Source of the DNA: a virus
Virus record (IMG/VR): IMGVR_UViG_3300005613_000160
Location: 1 to 40,187 of that record
Direction: 5' to 3' (one strand)
Length of the DNA stretch: 40,187 nt
Under the pieces are notes generated by a model. It was not told the DNA's origin and did not search any database. It saw only the letters and a list, made by a program, of their open reading frames with translations. Shown here one piece after another: positions 21,349-29,533 of this stretch; the first letter of the stretch is position 1; every line of letters begins with the position of its first letter. Position numbers and translations under genes: made by a program.

Positions 21349-21410
21349 GTGCCCCCCGTACACGCGTGGGAGGGAGCGAAACACCCACGGGAGAGTGGTA
21401 CGGGGGGCAC
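21349..21410. terminator. Perfect 13-bp GC-rich inverted repeat between converging operons
   Basis: GTGCCCCCCGTAC (21349-21361) and GTACGGGGGGCAC (21398-21410) pair exactly, with CGTGGG/CCCACG nested in the loop. It separates the rightward block from the end of the leftward tail operon. There is no T-run on either side, so it may be a two-way transcription barrier or a DNA-level signal rather than a classical intrinsic terminator. Confidence 0.55.
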
Positions 21411-21419
21411 TAAGCGAAG

Positions 21420-22148
21420 CTATATCTTTTCCCCTTTGAATGGATTCCTCCTATCTCGTTTTCTGCCAGATAGAAAGGTACGCAATCGCTGACTTCGTTC
21501 GGTTGCTTGACTTGGGATTGTGCCATCGATTCGCGGGGTGGTTCGACCGCACCAATTTTTTCCGCTCGGGCCCAAGTGGAGAACCTCAAAAGGTGGTCGA
21601 AGCTTGTCTGCCTTGTCCCACTGGGCCTGAAAGAAACTGTCGGCTCCACCTGCATGCTTCCAGTTCGTTTCATGCCATGGTGGATTTCCTAAGACTGGAT
21701 CATCACCATAGAAGACTTGGGTATATCCTGCCCATTCTCTCTGTTGCGTGTGCAAGGGAAATTTGCTCCAGTTGTTTGGGTTGGGTGGGATCGGTTGTGT
21801 CAAGTCAGATAACATTCTTCGCAAGGGGGTGTAAAGCTTTCCGTGCTCCCAATCGCAGTGAGGAAATTTTTTCGGCCAAAGAATGTCAACATCCATAAGG
21901 CAGATTAGACCCTCTCGACCAGACCAATCTAATCCTTGTTCAAGTGCTTTCCATTTGTTGAAATCGCAATCGTCATCGTAGAAAGCATTGGTACTAAAAA
22001 CCTTGGCATCGTTTGCGTCTGCTACTTCGTGCGTAAGAGTGTCTGTCAGAGTTGTGATAACCGTGACTTCGGAAAAGTGGTGGCGATTGTGTGGGAGAGT
22101 TATTGCTAGTAGATCACCGAATTCTACAGAAACGAGTAAGGCTTTCAT
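21420..22148 (-). CDS. Glycosyltransferase-like protein, GT-A fold
   Basis: A 242-residue protein. MKALLVSVEFGDLLAITLPHNRHHFSEVTVITT is the opening nucleotide-sugar strand, and GLICLMDVDILWP (residues about 81-93) contains the metal-binding DVD of GT-A transferases. The C-terminal half has aromatic sugar-contact residues (WAGYTQVFYGDDP, HETNWKHAGGADSFF). It belongs to a phage family seen in environmental genomes. It is the last gene of the leftward operon and overlaps the methyltransferase by 4 bases. Acceptor unknown; tail fibre or host glycan is inferred from context. Confidence 0.72.
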   Translation of the reverse strand: MKALLVSVEFGDLLAITLPHNRHHFSEVTVITTLTDTLTHEVADANDAKVFSTNAFYDDDCDFNKWKALEQGLDWSGREGLICLMDVDILWPKKFPHCDWEHGKLYTPLRRMLSDLTQPIPPNPNNWSKFPLHTQQREWAGYTQVFYGDDPVLGNPPWHETNWKHAGGADSFFQAQWDKADKLRPPFEVLHLGPSGKNWCGRTTPRIDGTIPSQATERSQRLRTFLSGRKRDRRNPFKGEKI

Positions 22149-22879
22149 TGGGATTCCCCCAGTTCAAAAAGACCTACTCCGCAAGATCGACCTCTCCAGT
22201 AGCGTAGCCATTGCTCGTGCGTCGATGCTGGATCGATTCCCCGGCATTCACGCTCTATGGATTCTTTGCTTTCATCGGTGTTAACATACTTGGTCACCGG
22301 AAGACTCGGGTAAGCTATCTTTGTTCGTTCGAAAGCTTCGACTGGGGCCGAGTCTTGAACGTCGTGCATGAAGATTTGGCTGTTGGGGCTCATTGAGCCA
22401 TAGTAGCAGTCGAAATCGGCATCGAAATGACACTTATCGCCGTCGATAAATAGAACATCGAGGGAATTTACCCAGTTCTTTACCTTGCGAACGATTCGCG
22501 GATCGTAACTGCTATCGGAAATCCAAAGGAATTGGATGTTTGGGAATGCATTCTCGAAAAGATCGGCGTAAGGAGTTCCACGGATTTCGCAAGCAATGAC
22601 TTTTTTGACTGTCGGAAAGCATTTGCACCAATGATAAAGACCGCCACCTTTGTCAGTACCGATTTCGTAGATGGTTTTTGGGTTGACTTCTCTGGCTTTC
22701 TGGATCATCCACTCTGTTTCTCGGACTCTTTGGAGAGGGAATAGCAGAGGATTGTCAAAGATGTCTTGATAGCTGTTTCTTCCGGGTTGTCTTGTGTGCT
22801 CAGACTCGAAAAACCGAGCCCAATAATCGTTGAGATCGGATGGGAGTGGGTCATCCCCAGTCTGGTATTTTGTATCCAC
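22145..22879 (-). CDS. Class I SAM methyltransferase (CmcI/Methyltransf_24-like)
   Basis: A 244-residue protein with the AdoMet-binding motif TIYEIGTDKGGGLYHW (residues about 69-84), an acidic second strand VIACEI, and the post-II segment DVLFIDGDKCHFDADFD followed by FMHDVQ, the arrangement of CmcI-like methyltransferases that often act on small molecules or sugars. ATGA-type overlap with the downstream glycosyltransferase. It probably methylates a sugar or glycan made by the neighbouring enzymes; the substrate is not shown. Confidence 0.8.
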   Translation of the reverse strand: MDTKYQTGDDPLPSDLNDYWARFFESEHTRQPGRNSYQDIFDNPLLFPLQRVRETEWMIQKAREVNPKTIYEIGTDKGGGLYHWCKCFPTVKKVIACEIRGTPYADLFENAFPNIQFLWISDSSYDPRIVRKVKNWVNSLDVLFIDGDKCHFDADFDCYYGSMSPNSQIFMHDVQDSAPVEAFERTKIAYPSLPVTKYVNTDESKESIERECRGIDPASTHEQWLRYWRGRSCGVGLFELGESQ

Positions 22880-22881
22880 GG

Positions 22882-23820
22882 TTATTCCTTTGCATTTCCT
22901 AGGTAGTTGGTGATTCTTTCGTGGGATTGTTCATCGAGCTGACTTCGATCAGTGACAATAAGCGTTTTATGGTCTTTGACTTTTGGGATTGCGATGCTTT
23001 GGTGGGTTATGCTCACGAGATTCACGCCGTCATTTTCCTGAGAAAGACAGCCTCGGGCTCTAAGCGGAATTCCGCAAGCTGGGCAATGGTAGAGTGCTTG
23101 GGGTGTATAGGCTTCCATGCTGTGCTTCCACCATCCGGGTTCGACTGGTACGCCTAGATCGGGATAGCTGTCTTCGTGCTGGTGTAGGATTGCTTGGGCC
23201 GCCGCTATCTCACAGAAATAGCCTCGAAGTTCTCCGCGAAATGGAGCAATCATCGCAGACCAGTGTTTGTTGATGTCACAATCGACAATCAGATTCCACA
23301 TTTCCTCTTCATTGTCGATTACGTCTTTGATTGCAATGTAGGGTGGGCTGTGCCTGCTATCATCTTTGAGTCCGAAGGGTCGTGACTCTGGCCAATCTCT
23401 TCTGAATTCGTCGAAAGCTTCTTTGTCTAAGTGCATGTTGAGGTTGGAGACCGAAGGATTAAAAGTTTCTCGGCAGTCTTTACCTTTTCCACGTGGGTGA
23501 TTTGACCATAGACCACATTTTTCCTGAGGGAAGTAGTCACGGAGAATCGAACATAGCTCGGTGAATTTTGGGTGAATCGTTGGGTTTCCGCCGATTAGTC
23601 CGACGATACCGAAATAGTTTTTGAGGGAATCACAAGCTTGGATGAACTGGGGTATGGTTATGAATCCGAAGTTCCCGCCGAAATTGCTTCCTTGCGTGCA
23701 ACCCCAGCAAGCGTTTTCGCAAGCCCTAGTGACCCAGATTTGTAGAACACCACCGAGCGGTTTGCATTTTCGTCGCTTCGACGGTGGAACCATCTTTAAG
23801 ACTTGGGCTTGTTTATCCAT
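22882..23820 (-). CDS. Radical SAM protein
   Basis: A 312-residue protein with the radical SAM cluster CENACWGC (Cys34, Cys38, Cys41: Cx3Cx2C), preceded by the usual first strand LQIWVTR and followed by VGLIGGNPTIHPKF, the GGE-like AdoMet motif. Near residue 245 HCPACG and RARGC supply further cysteines that could hold a second cluster or zinc. The fold is a partial TIM barrel of ordinary length. It overlaps the glycosyltransferase upstream by 8 bases. An oxygen-sensitive enzyme in a tail operon is unusual. Likely a sugar or peptide modification within this cassette. Confidence 0.85.
   Translation of the reverse strand: MDKQAQVLKMVPPSKRRKCKPLGGVLQIWVTRACENACWGCTQGSNFGGNFGFITIPQFIQACDSLKNYFGIVGLIGGNPTIHPKFTELCSILRDYFPQEKCGLWSNHPRGKGKDCRETFNPSVSNLNMHLDKEAFDEFRRDWPESRPFGLKDDSRHSPPYIAIKDVIDNEEEMWNLIVDCDINKHWSAMIAPFRGELRGYFCEIAAAQAILHQHEDSYPDLGVPVEPGWWKHSMEAYTPQALYHCPACGIPLRARGCLSQENDGVNLVSITHQSIAIPKVKDHKTLIVTDRSQLDEQSHERITNYLGNAKE
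23520..23529 (+). repeat. TTTCCTGAGG repeat inside radical SAM gene
   Basis: Exact copy extended to TTTTTCCTGAGGGAA. Read as CCT CAG GAA (PQE). A one-mismatch copy (TTTCCTGAGA) lies at about 23034 in the same gene. Confidence 0.5.
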
Positions 23821-24850
23821 AGTTTGCTCTCGTGTTTTCGATGTCGATCGCTAGTCGTTTGCCGATTGCTCGATAATCGTAGAATCGTTTGGCTTTCTCG
23901 GCAAAGTATTTTTGGCGTTCGGGATTATAGGTGGCAGCCAAGTCTAGAAGCTTCTCTCTGACTTCCTTGCTTGGTGTTTGTGGGTGAATCCTTTCTAAAT
24001 TGTCATCTATCTCAGGAAGAATCTCGTCGGAAGGTAGGTCGGTCAAGACTCGGCATCCACAAGCTGTTGATTCCATAAGTTTGCGGAGTGTGTAACCCAT
24101 GAAACTGCTTGTGCAAATCGAGACTTTGTATTCGCTCAGTAGCTTTAGAAAGTTCGGCGTATGACAGCCTCGAATATGGTATCCAGGGTGTTTCAAAACG
24201 TCTATTTCCGCTTGGAAATCTTGAGCTAGCCTTTTCCTCAGGGGGTAGTAGTTGGATATGGCTCCAGACAGTAGGATTTCTTTGTTACGGCGGAATGAAT
24301 ACTCAGGGACTATCGTTGAGTCAAGGCTGTGATAAGTTCGTATCAAGTGCCTGGATCGAACGTAGGGAGCTAACCGCTTTACGATTGCTGGATGATAATA
24401 AATGATCCAAGCATGGCAGTCGATTTCCTTAGCTGATTGTCTGTGATACTCTTGTCTGTGATGTGCATCTTTGAGGATCGTAAGTTTGAAGATGCTTGGC
24501 TGGTTGGCTAGATGTTCGACATTGGAGAATCGGGCATTGCTCGGTCGAAAGTCTTTGCGTCCTACGTCCCATTCTCTTTTGTCCTGGAGAACTACGATGC
24601 CGGGTGATGTCCTTTGTAGAATTTCTTCGGTTGCTGTTGTGTTGATCTTCAAGTTTTTACCACAAAGAGTGTAACCAGCGAACTGTAGGCCAGAAGCTAT
24701 TTGCCATCCTTCGTCGGTTGTGTGGTTTTTCATGGATTCGATGGCCATCATAATCCCATTGTCTTTTGCTCCAGAATATGTGGGTGCTTGAAGTAGCTGA
24801 CTGCCATTCTCTAGAAGATCAGTTAAGACTTTGTCCACATTCCAAGTCAT
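23813..24850 (-). CDS. Glycosyltransferase, GT-B fold (group 1-like)
   Basis: A 345-residue protein; I start it at MTWNVDKVL, whose ATG overlaps the cytidylyltransferase stop as ATGA, rather than at the longer frame upstream. The C-terminal half has the GT-B donor site: KEILLSGAISNYYPLRKRL, HTPNFLKLLSEYKVSICTSS, and the E-x7-E-like KLMESTACGCRVLTDLPSDE. The N-terminal half has HAWIIYYHPAIVKRL. This fits DUF3880/CgeB-like or group 1 transferases of phages and spore coats. Sugar and acceptor are unknown. Confidence 0.75.
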   Translation of the reverse strand: MTWNVDKVLTDLLENGSQLLQAPTYSGAKDNGIMMAIESMKNHTTDEGWQIASGLQFAGYTLCGKNLKINTTATEEILQRTSPGIVVLQDKREWDVGRKDFRPSNARFSNVEHLANQPSIFKLTILKDAHHRQEYHRQSAKEIDCHAWIIYYHPAIVKRLAPYVRSRHLIRTYHSLDSTIVPEYSFRRNKEILLSGAISNYYPLRKRLAQDFQAEIDVLKHPGYHIRGCHTPNFLKLLSEYKVSICTSSFMGYTLRKLMESTACGCRVLTDLPSDEILPEIDDNLERIHPQTPSKEVREKLLDLAATYNPERQKYFAEKAKRFYDYRAIGKRLAIDIENTRANYG

Positions 24851-25254
24851 AGCCTGCCCCTTATGTCTGTTGTGGATACGCCTTGCGTGTACGGGATGCG
24901 AATTAGACGTTTGTTGTTGTTGGTAACCCAAGCCTCTAAGTCAAGATGTCTTTGTTCGCTTCCCCAGGTGTCTCCGACAAAAATGATATCTGGACAAATG
25001 GCAAAAAGATTCCCAAGAAAGTCTAGGGTATCGTATGAGATAGCAGTTGATACGTAGCGTAGAGATTCGAGCATCAAAATACGTTCTTTCAGCGGGATTA
25101 CTGGTAGTCTGTTTTTGTCTTGAAAAACCACTTTATCACTGGGGACACCAACAACCAACTCATCGCAGAGTTCCGAAGCCCTACGCAGAATGTTGACGTG
25201 CCCAACGTGGAGCAAGTCCCAAACTCCAGGAATGTACCCGATCGTTATTGACAT
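24847..25254 (-). CDS. Cytidylyltransferase (TagD/glycerol-3-phosphate type)
   Basis: A 135-residue nucleotidyltransferase of the HxGH family. GYIPGVWDLLHVGHVNILRR contains HVGH at residues 16-19, VVGVPSDK gives the third strand, RLPVIPLKERILMLESLRYV is the family helix, and the C-terminal GVSTTDIRGRL is the TagD/GCT signature (RTEGISTT-like). It should make a CDP-activated alcohol such as CDP-glycerol, CDP-ethanolamine or an ADP/CDP-sugar from CTP. It overlaps its downstream partner by ATGA. The LicD-like gene two places upstream could use the product. Confidence 0.87.
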   Translation of the reverse strand: MSITIGYIPGVWDLLHVGHVNILRRASELCDELVVGVPSDKVVFQDKNRLPVIPLKERILMLESLRYVSTAISYDTLDFLGNLFAICPDIIFVGDTWGSEQRHLDLEAWVTNNNKRLIRIPYTQGVSTTDIRGRL

Positions 25255-25805
25255 GAGAACACCATGATCTTTCGGTGCTTTTTTACCTCTTGAATATTGT
25301 CTACGTCTGCCGATGCGTGGAGTTGATAAGGCATACTGTAGTTTTCTTCAAAGATTTTGGTGTCGAGAATCCCTAAGTCATAGACGATGAAAGCTTTTGC
25401 CTTGGTGCTTTCGACGTATTTTTTCGCGAGTTGAAGATAGTATTCTGGTTTGATTAAGACTAAGAAAATACCGCCAAAGATTACAGCATCGAATTGCTTT
25501 TCGACCGGTGGCTCTTCGATTCGTCCAACAAGAAACTCTTTGTCTGGATACAATTCTTTTGCTCGACTTATCGCAACTTCTGAACCGTCGATCCCCAAGT
25601 ATTCGGAAGTGATTAACGGAGCCAACCATCCTTCACCGCAAGCAACGTCCAAGCAGTTATAGTTTTTGTTGTTGACCCAATCAGCGATGGGCTTATGGAA
25701 AGCCTCGCGAAACTCCGGTGAATAAAGATACCAGTAGTAATCGTCGCTATAGACTTCGTTCAACTCGTTGGTAGACTGGTTGATATTAAGCATTGAGGAA
25801 GTCAT
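25245..25805 (-). CDS. Class I SAM methyltransferase
   Basis: A 186-residue methyltransferase. YNCLDVACGEGWLAP (residues about 49-62) is motif I, YLGIDGSEVAISRAKELYP is motif II, and FDAVIFGGIFLVLI is motif III/IV, followed by the helix YLQLAKKYVES. The start follows AAGGGATCAAAG and overlaps the LicD-like gene by 20 bases. It ends 10 bases into the cytidylyltransferase gene. Small-molecule or sugar methylation is likely. Confidence 0.8.
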   Translation of the reverse strand: MTSSMLNINQSTNELNEVYSDDYYWYLYSPEFREAFHKPIADWVNNKNYNCLDVACGEGWLAPLITSEYLGIDGSEVAISRAKELYPDKEFLVGRIEEPPVEKQFDAVIFGGIFLVLIKPEYYLQLAKKYVESTKAKAFIVYDLGILDTKIFEENYSMPYQLHASADVDNIQEVKKHRKIMVFSCQ

Positions 25806-26367
25806 CTTTGATCCCTTCTTTTTCGACGAAATTGTAGACTCTGGTTTGGCTTATGTGGTCAAGCTTTTGGGTTTTCCAGTCTTTGCCATACTCTCGTTCC
25901 AGGTAGATTTCTATATCTCTTGGGATTTGGAAGCTTCGATTGAAGAGAATAGTGGGTTGGTATTCTTCGAGAAGCTTTGCTTCGTGAACGATTGCGTAAG
26001 GTTCGGGAACTGTTGGGTGTACTGGGCTACAAGTGAATCGAAGATCTTTCCAGGTCATTTGACCGACGATATCAACGTGGATGCCATACTTCCAAGCTAC
26101 AATGGTTCTGACTTGGTGAAACGGTAGGCTGAATGTCTCAATTTGGTAGTCTGAATTTATGAGTGTTGTTATAAGGGGCAGGACTCTTACCGTGAGATTT
26201 TCCTGGAGGATACCGAGATCGATGTCGGCTTCCGTTGGGGTGAACCCACGATCTCGATAAGCTCCGAGGGCGGTTCCTTGGATCAGGAAGAATGGGATGT
26301 TAAGATTTTCGAGGATGTCGGAGGTTTCTAGGAGAAGCTTTTTTCCGTTTGTGAAGTTCATTGTCAT
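25786..26367 (-). CDS. LicD/fukutin-type nucleotidyltransferase-fold transferase
   Basis: A 193-residue protein with the LicD pattern: PFFLIQGTALGAYRDRGFTP (Gly31-Thr32, with the R-x-x-GF) and the DxD EADIDLGI (Asp48, Asp50), then HVDIVGQM as the third acidic strand and IPRDIEIYLEREYGKDW, the C-terminal motif of LicD and fukutin-related proteins. These enzymes move a phospho-alcohol such as phosphocholine or ribitol-phosphate from a CDP donor to a glycan. The TagD-like gene is adjacent but one, so donor synthesis and transfer are both encoded. Overlaps the upstream glycosyltransferase as ATGA. Confidence 0.83.
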   Translation of the reverse strand: MTMNFTNGKKLLLETSDILENLNIPFFLIQGTALGAYRDRGFTPTEADIDLGILQENLTVRVLPLITTLINSDYQIETFSLPFHQVRTIVAWKYGIHVDIVGQMTWKDLRFTCSPVHPTVPEPYAIVHEAKLLEEYQPTILFNRSFQIPRDIEIYLEREYGKDWKTQKLDHISQTRVYNFVEKEGIKDDFLNA

Positions 26368-27047
26368 TTGATTAGCTTCGTTGCGTCGAAGTCTTCCCCA
26401 CGAAAAGAGTTGGCTAGCGGATGTCTTGAGTTTTCTAGCGTGGTTTTTTCTCCCGTGTGTTGTACGAGCGATGGGAGATGAACGTACTCGGTATGCTTTA
26501 ATCTTCTGAAAGCCTCGATGACAGCACCGTCTAAGCCTTTGATTCTTCGTGGTCGAGTTGATAGCTTATCAACCATGTTCTTAGATTGCATGAGGGTGGT
26601 CACTACTTTGTTATCGAAGACTAGAGCGACGGCACCTTTACCGCGTTGATCGGATGGATGCCATCCTTCCGTATTGCCGCAAAGCTTCTCATTCTTTGGG
26701 AATGTGTAGAGGTTCCAGTAGCTTCGCTCTTTGTACTCGCATCCTTCGAGATAGGTTTTGAGGTTCGGGTAAGTCACGAAGTCATCTTGGAAGATTGCAT
26801 ATCGATCGGCATAGGGATTGCGGATGTGGAGTTCCCAAAGAGCTAAGAACCAATTACCGACGATCGATATTTTCGGGTAGTGTACGGTTCTCTCCAAGTC
26901 GAATCGATCGTAGATGCTTGGATCTTTGCAATTGTCGATGAATAGCCTGGGCTTGTCGAACCTTGCTTTGCATAAAGATGCTAGAGTTCGCGGAAGCAAA
27001 TCGTCTATTCGTTCTGGAACTGTTGTTACGCCGTAGGCCCATTTCAT
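26364..27047 (-). CDS. Glycosyltransferase-like protein, GT-A fold
   Basis: A 227-residue protein, started at MKWAYGVTTVPERIDDLLPR where the ATG overlaps the previous stop as ATGA. The opening strand is followed by RLFIDNCKD and, at about residue 100, RYAIFQDDFVTYPNL, whose QDD is the metal-binding DxD equivalent of GT-A enzymes. Aromatic segments (YWNLYTFPKNE, KGAVALVFDN) complete the fold. A longer frame upstream overlaps the Cys-rich gene and has no ribosome site. It is probably the first enzyme of the decoration cassette after the tail fibre gene. Confidence 0.7.
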   Translation of the reverse strand: MKWAYGVTTVPERIDDLLPRTLASLCKARFDKPRLFIDNCKDPSIYDRFDLERTVHYPKISIVGNWFLALWELHIRNPYADRYAIFQDDFVTYPNLKTYLEGCEYKERSYWNLYTFPKNEKLCGNTEGWHPSDQRGKGAVALVFDNKVVTTLMQSKNMVDKLSTRPRRIKGLDGAVIEAFRRLKHTEYVHLPSLVQHTGEKTTLENSRHPLANSFRGEDFDATKLIK

Positions 27048-27337
27048 ATTATTGACTCCAGTAGCGTCTCTTTCTTTCGTGCTTTGCGAATTGCTTGCTT
27101 TAGGATTGTCCTGCCCGCTATTCTTAGGAAAGGTAATCCCCGGATATTGGCTTCTTCTTCTAGCCAATCGACGATTAGTTCTAGGTTTCGTTCGCACCAA
27201 TCGCATCCTTGCTGATTCATGAGGGTTGCTCTGGCATTGCATCGGCATCCCGGTCTTTGTGGGATATGCAATCGCTCAAAGATTCTCTTCAATTCGGTTC
27301 CAGGGCCGCTATGAGTTCTCTGTACGAGTGCATTCAT
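27044..27337 (-). CDS. Conserved Cys-rich phage protein near tail fibre
   Basis: A 97-residue product with the pattern GPGTELKRIFERLHIPQRPG, CRCNARATLMNQQG, CDWCERNLELIVDWLEEEA and RGLPFLRIAG. I recall this family in many environmental phages, typically GxGTELKxLLxxxGIxxxxGCxCxxRAxxMDxxGxDWCExN. Cysteines at about 31, 33, 45 and 48 probably hold zinc. It lies between the collar protein and the glycosyltransferases and overlaps both by a few bases. Its function is not known; position suggests a fibre maturation or assembly helper. Confidence 0.72.
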   Translation of the reverse strand: MNALVQRTHSGPGTELKRIFERLHIPQRPGCRCNARATLMNQQGCDWCERNLELIVDWLEEEANIRGLPFLRIAGRTILKQAIRKARKKETLLESII

Positions 27338-29529
27338 TACTTGTATCTTTGTCGAAAACGTAGGACATAGAATGGTGGTCGGTTATCGCTTGTCGTATGC
27401 TGTGCATGTTGGGTGTCTGTTGTTCCCGATACATTGTCGTTATGGTTATTGGTGTTTGTCAGGACTGTGAGAGTCGGGGCAGTCCCTAATGGTTCTTCTG
27501 CTTCAACTGTTCCGTGGGCATCGTGGGTGTGGGTTGTGTGCTCTGTATGTGTGTCATGGTCGTTTGTTCCTGCCCCGTGCGATCTATTGCTTAGACTGTT
27601 TGGGCCCGCTACGGTCAACTCATCCGATGGGGTGTTGGCTGCTGGAGCCGGATCTCCAATACACATGGGGAACCGAGATTGCATATCGATGGTACCGTTG
27701 GACCCATCACACCAGTCCCAACCTTTAGGAAGAATCCCGTTAGTTTTGGAAGTCATTACGATGTCACCGATTTTGGAATTCAGATATGGGGTTAAGCATC
27801 TCCAACCACCTGATCCTCCTTCTGCCGTATAACATGCTATCACATCGTCTTCATAAATGTCTGGGTCAAAGTCTTCATCTCTGTCGGCCCTACGTCTAGG
27901 CAACGTAACTCCGATTTCAGCAGTACCAAACTCATCTTCAATGTTGTTTCCTAGTCGGTCTGATATTTGACAGGTTACTTGGGGCTCGCGAAATTGGATG
28001 ATAGCTCCACCGTAAGGATCAGTCCAATCAGCTGTGGCCTTCATATAGGCTATGCCTCCGTTTGACAAATGTTGAAGCACAAACCAACCTTCATCGACTG
28101 TTGATCCATCTATATATTCTTCATGCCACACCAGCAATACATGGTCATGCTGTCGCATCGTGTAACCAACATTATTGTCTCCGTGCCCAGCCCCCGGATG
28201 CCTATTTTGTACGCCTACGCCCGTTCCGCTTTCTGGGTCATAAGCTGTATATCGGGGCGAAATATCCCAAGTACCGCCTATCTCTGTTATCACGCGGGCA
28301 TCAAAGGTGTCATCGGTGGCCCGTACTATCATACCATTAGAGCCGTTGGAAACTATGTTAAGATTGGCCAAACACATGTTAGCCACTTGCTGACAGTTGA
28401 CTGCTTGATAGATGCCTAATTCATCGTCCCAAACAGCCAAGCCACGGCACCCAGAAATAGCCCGAGAAAATTGCCACTTGGTCGTAGCACCAGGGCTTTG
28501 AGTACCGCCCATGTCATAGATTATCTCTGTTGCTCCCGGATCAGACCCATGGAAGTAAGAATCTACATCGGCACTAGCAGATCGTGTTTCAGACGGGAAA
28601 ATACCACTAACAGAAAAATCAGATGTTAGCGTAAAACGTATGAATCGTGCTCTGCCTTCCCCTTCAATCATTACGAATTCCCAACGATCCAAGGCGTAGT
28701 TGAATTCGATTTTGCATTTTGCATTATCCGGGCCCTCCAAACCCCAAGGATTATAGACTGGAGTAAGAACTTCTCCAGCATTGTCTGTGGGATCTTTACC
28801 TCGAATAGCTGTTACGTTATCGACATCCCCTTCAGTGTCTGTAGAAAGTAACTCCTCGTACAATAGTGCGTTGCAACGTATACTTGGTTGTTGTGGATAG
28901 ACCACCACCCAATTTCCTGAGGAAGTCTTGCAAATGACAATCCACATGTGTTCATCTACGTCAAACTCTCCCACGTTATAAACAGTCTCAGACTCGCCAG
29001 TCGCAACCATAAGTCCCGAGACTTCATCAATGTAGTAAGTGTCGCAGGTTGCAGAGCCCGGTTCATCGTCGATCAAGGTTCCGTCTGTATCGTTATCATC
29101 GAGAAGCGGGATGCCCCCTTCTGGAGTTCGTGCAATCTTTGTATTAGTAGATTCAGAAATGGGGGTCACCCAATGTCCGCTTTTTGTTTTTGTAATAACG
29201 ATCCAAGTATTTTCAGGCACATCCGTTGTGGATACGTTATAGACTGTCTTCTCAAGTCCCGTATAGGGTTCAAGTTCTTCGCTGTCCCAAGAGATTCGCC
29301 AGATGGTGCAATCGGCGTAGCCGGGAGCATCATCCGTCAACACTTCCGTGTTCTCTGTCAGTGCAGGGATGCCTCCCTCGGGCGTGCGTGCTACGTATGT
29401 GTGTGATGCTTGGTAGACGTGCTCTTCCCCGGCAGCTAAAGGAGAACCACGCATAACCTTATTGAGATCACGACGAAGCTGATTGACGAATTCTAGGTCT
29501 TCATTCGTCAGGTTATATTGTTTGGACAT
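27337..29529 (-). CDS. Tail collar/fibre protein
   Basis: A 730-residue structural protein started at ATG behind GAGGTAATTTG. The C-terminal part is a tail collar domain: GDIVMTSKTNGILPKGWDWC with the G-(W)-x-x-C-D-G core, IDMQSRFPMCIGD, and the terminal RPPFYVLRFRQRYK. Between them a His/Thr-rich stretch (THTEHTTHTHDAH) could bind metal ions, as in long tail fibre tips. The N-terminal third carries two direct repeats of a module that reads ARTPEGGIP, about 100 residues apart (residues 48 and 135). Middle domains are beta-rich. It is a likely receptor-binding or fibre-tip protein and a candidate target of the glycosyltransferases encoded directly after it. Confidence 0.83.
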   Translation of the reverse strand: MSKQYNLTNEDLEFVNQLRRDLNKVMRGSPLAAGEEHVYQASHTYVARTPEGGIPALTENTEVLTDDAPGYADCTIWRISWDSEELEPYTGLEKTVYNVSTTDVPENTWIVITKTKSGHWVTPISESTNTKIARTPEGGIPLLDDNDTDGTLIDDEPGSATCDTYYIDEVSGLMVATGESETVYNVGEFDVDEHMWIVICKTSSGNWVVVYPQQPSIRCNALLYEELLSTDTEGDVDNVTAIRGKDPTDNAGEVLTPVYNPWGLEGPDNAKCKIEFNYALDRWEFVMIEGEGRARFIRFTLTSDFSVSGIFPSETRSASADVDSYFHGSDPGATEIIYDMGGTQSPGATTKWQFSRAISGCRGLAVWDDELGIYQAVNCQQVANMCLANLNIVSNGSNGMIVRATDDTFDARVITEIGGTWDISPRYTAYDPESGTGVGVQNRHPGAGHGDNNVGYTMRQHDHVLLVWHEEYIDGSTVDEGWFVLQHLSNGGIAYMKATADWTDPYGGAIIQFREPQVTCQISDRLGNNIEDEFGTAEIGVTLPRRRADRDEDFDPDIYEDDVIACYTAEGGSGGWRCLTPYLNSKIGDIVMTSKTNGILPKGWDWCDGSNGTIDMQSRFPMCIGDPAPAANTPSDELTVAGPNSLSNRSHGAGTNDHDTHTEHTTHTHDAHGTVEAEEPLGTAPTLTVLTNTNNHNDNVSGTTDTQHAQHTTSDNRPPFYVLRFRQRYK
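28913..28922 (+). repeat. TTTCCTGAGG repeat inside collar gene
   Basis: Exact copy. Read as TCC TCA GGA AAT (SSGN), the same frame as in the helicase gene. Confidence 0.5.
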
Positions 29530-29533
29530 CAAA

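Noticed and set aside
27337-29529. Endolysin or depolymerase activity in the collar protein
   Set aside because: The conserved residues are those of the tail collar domain. No catalytic motif of a lysin or depolymerase is visible.
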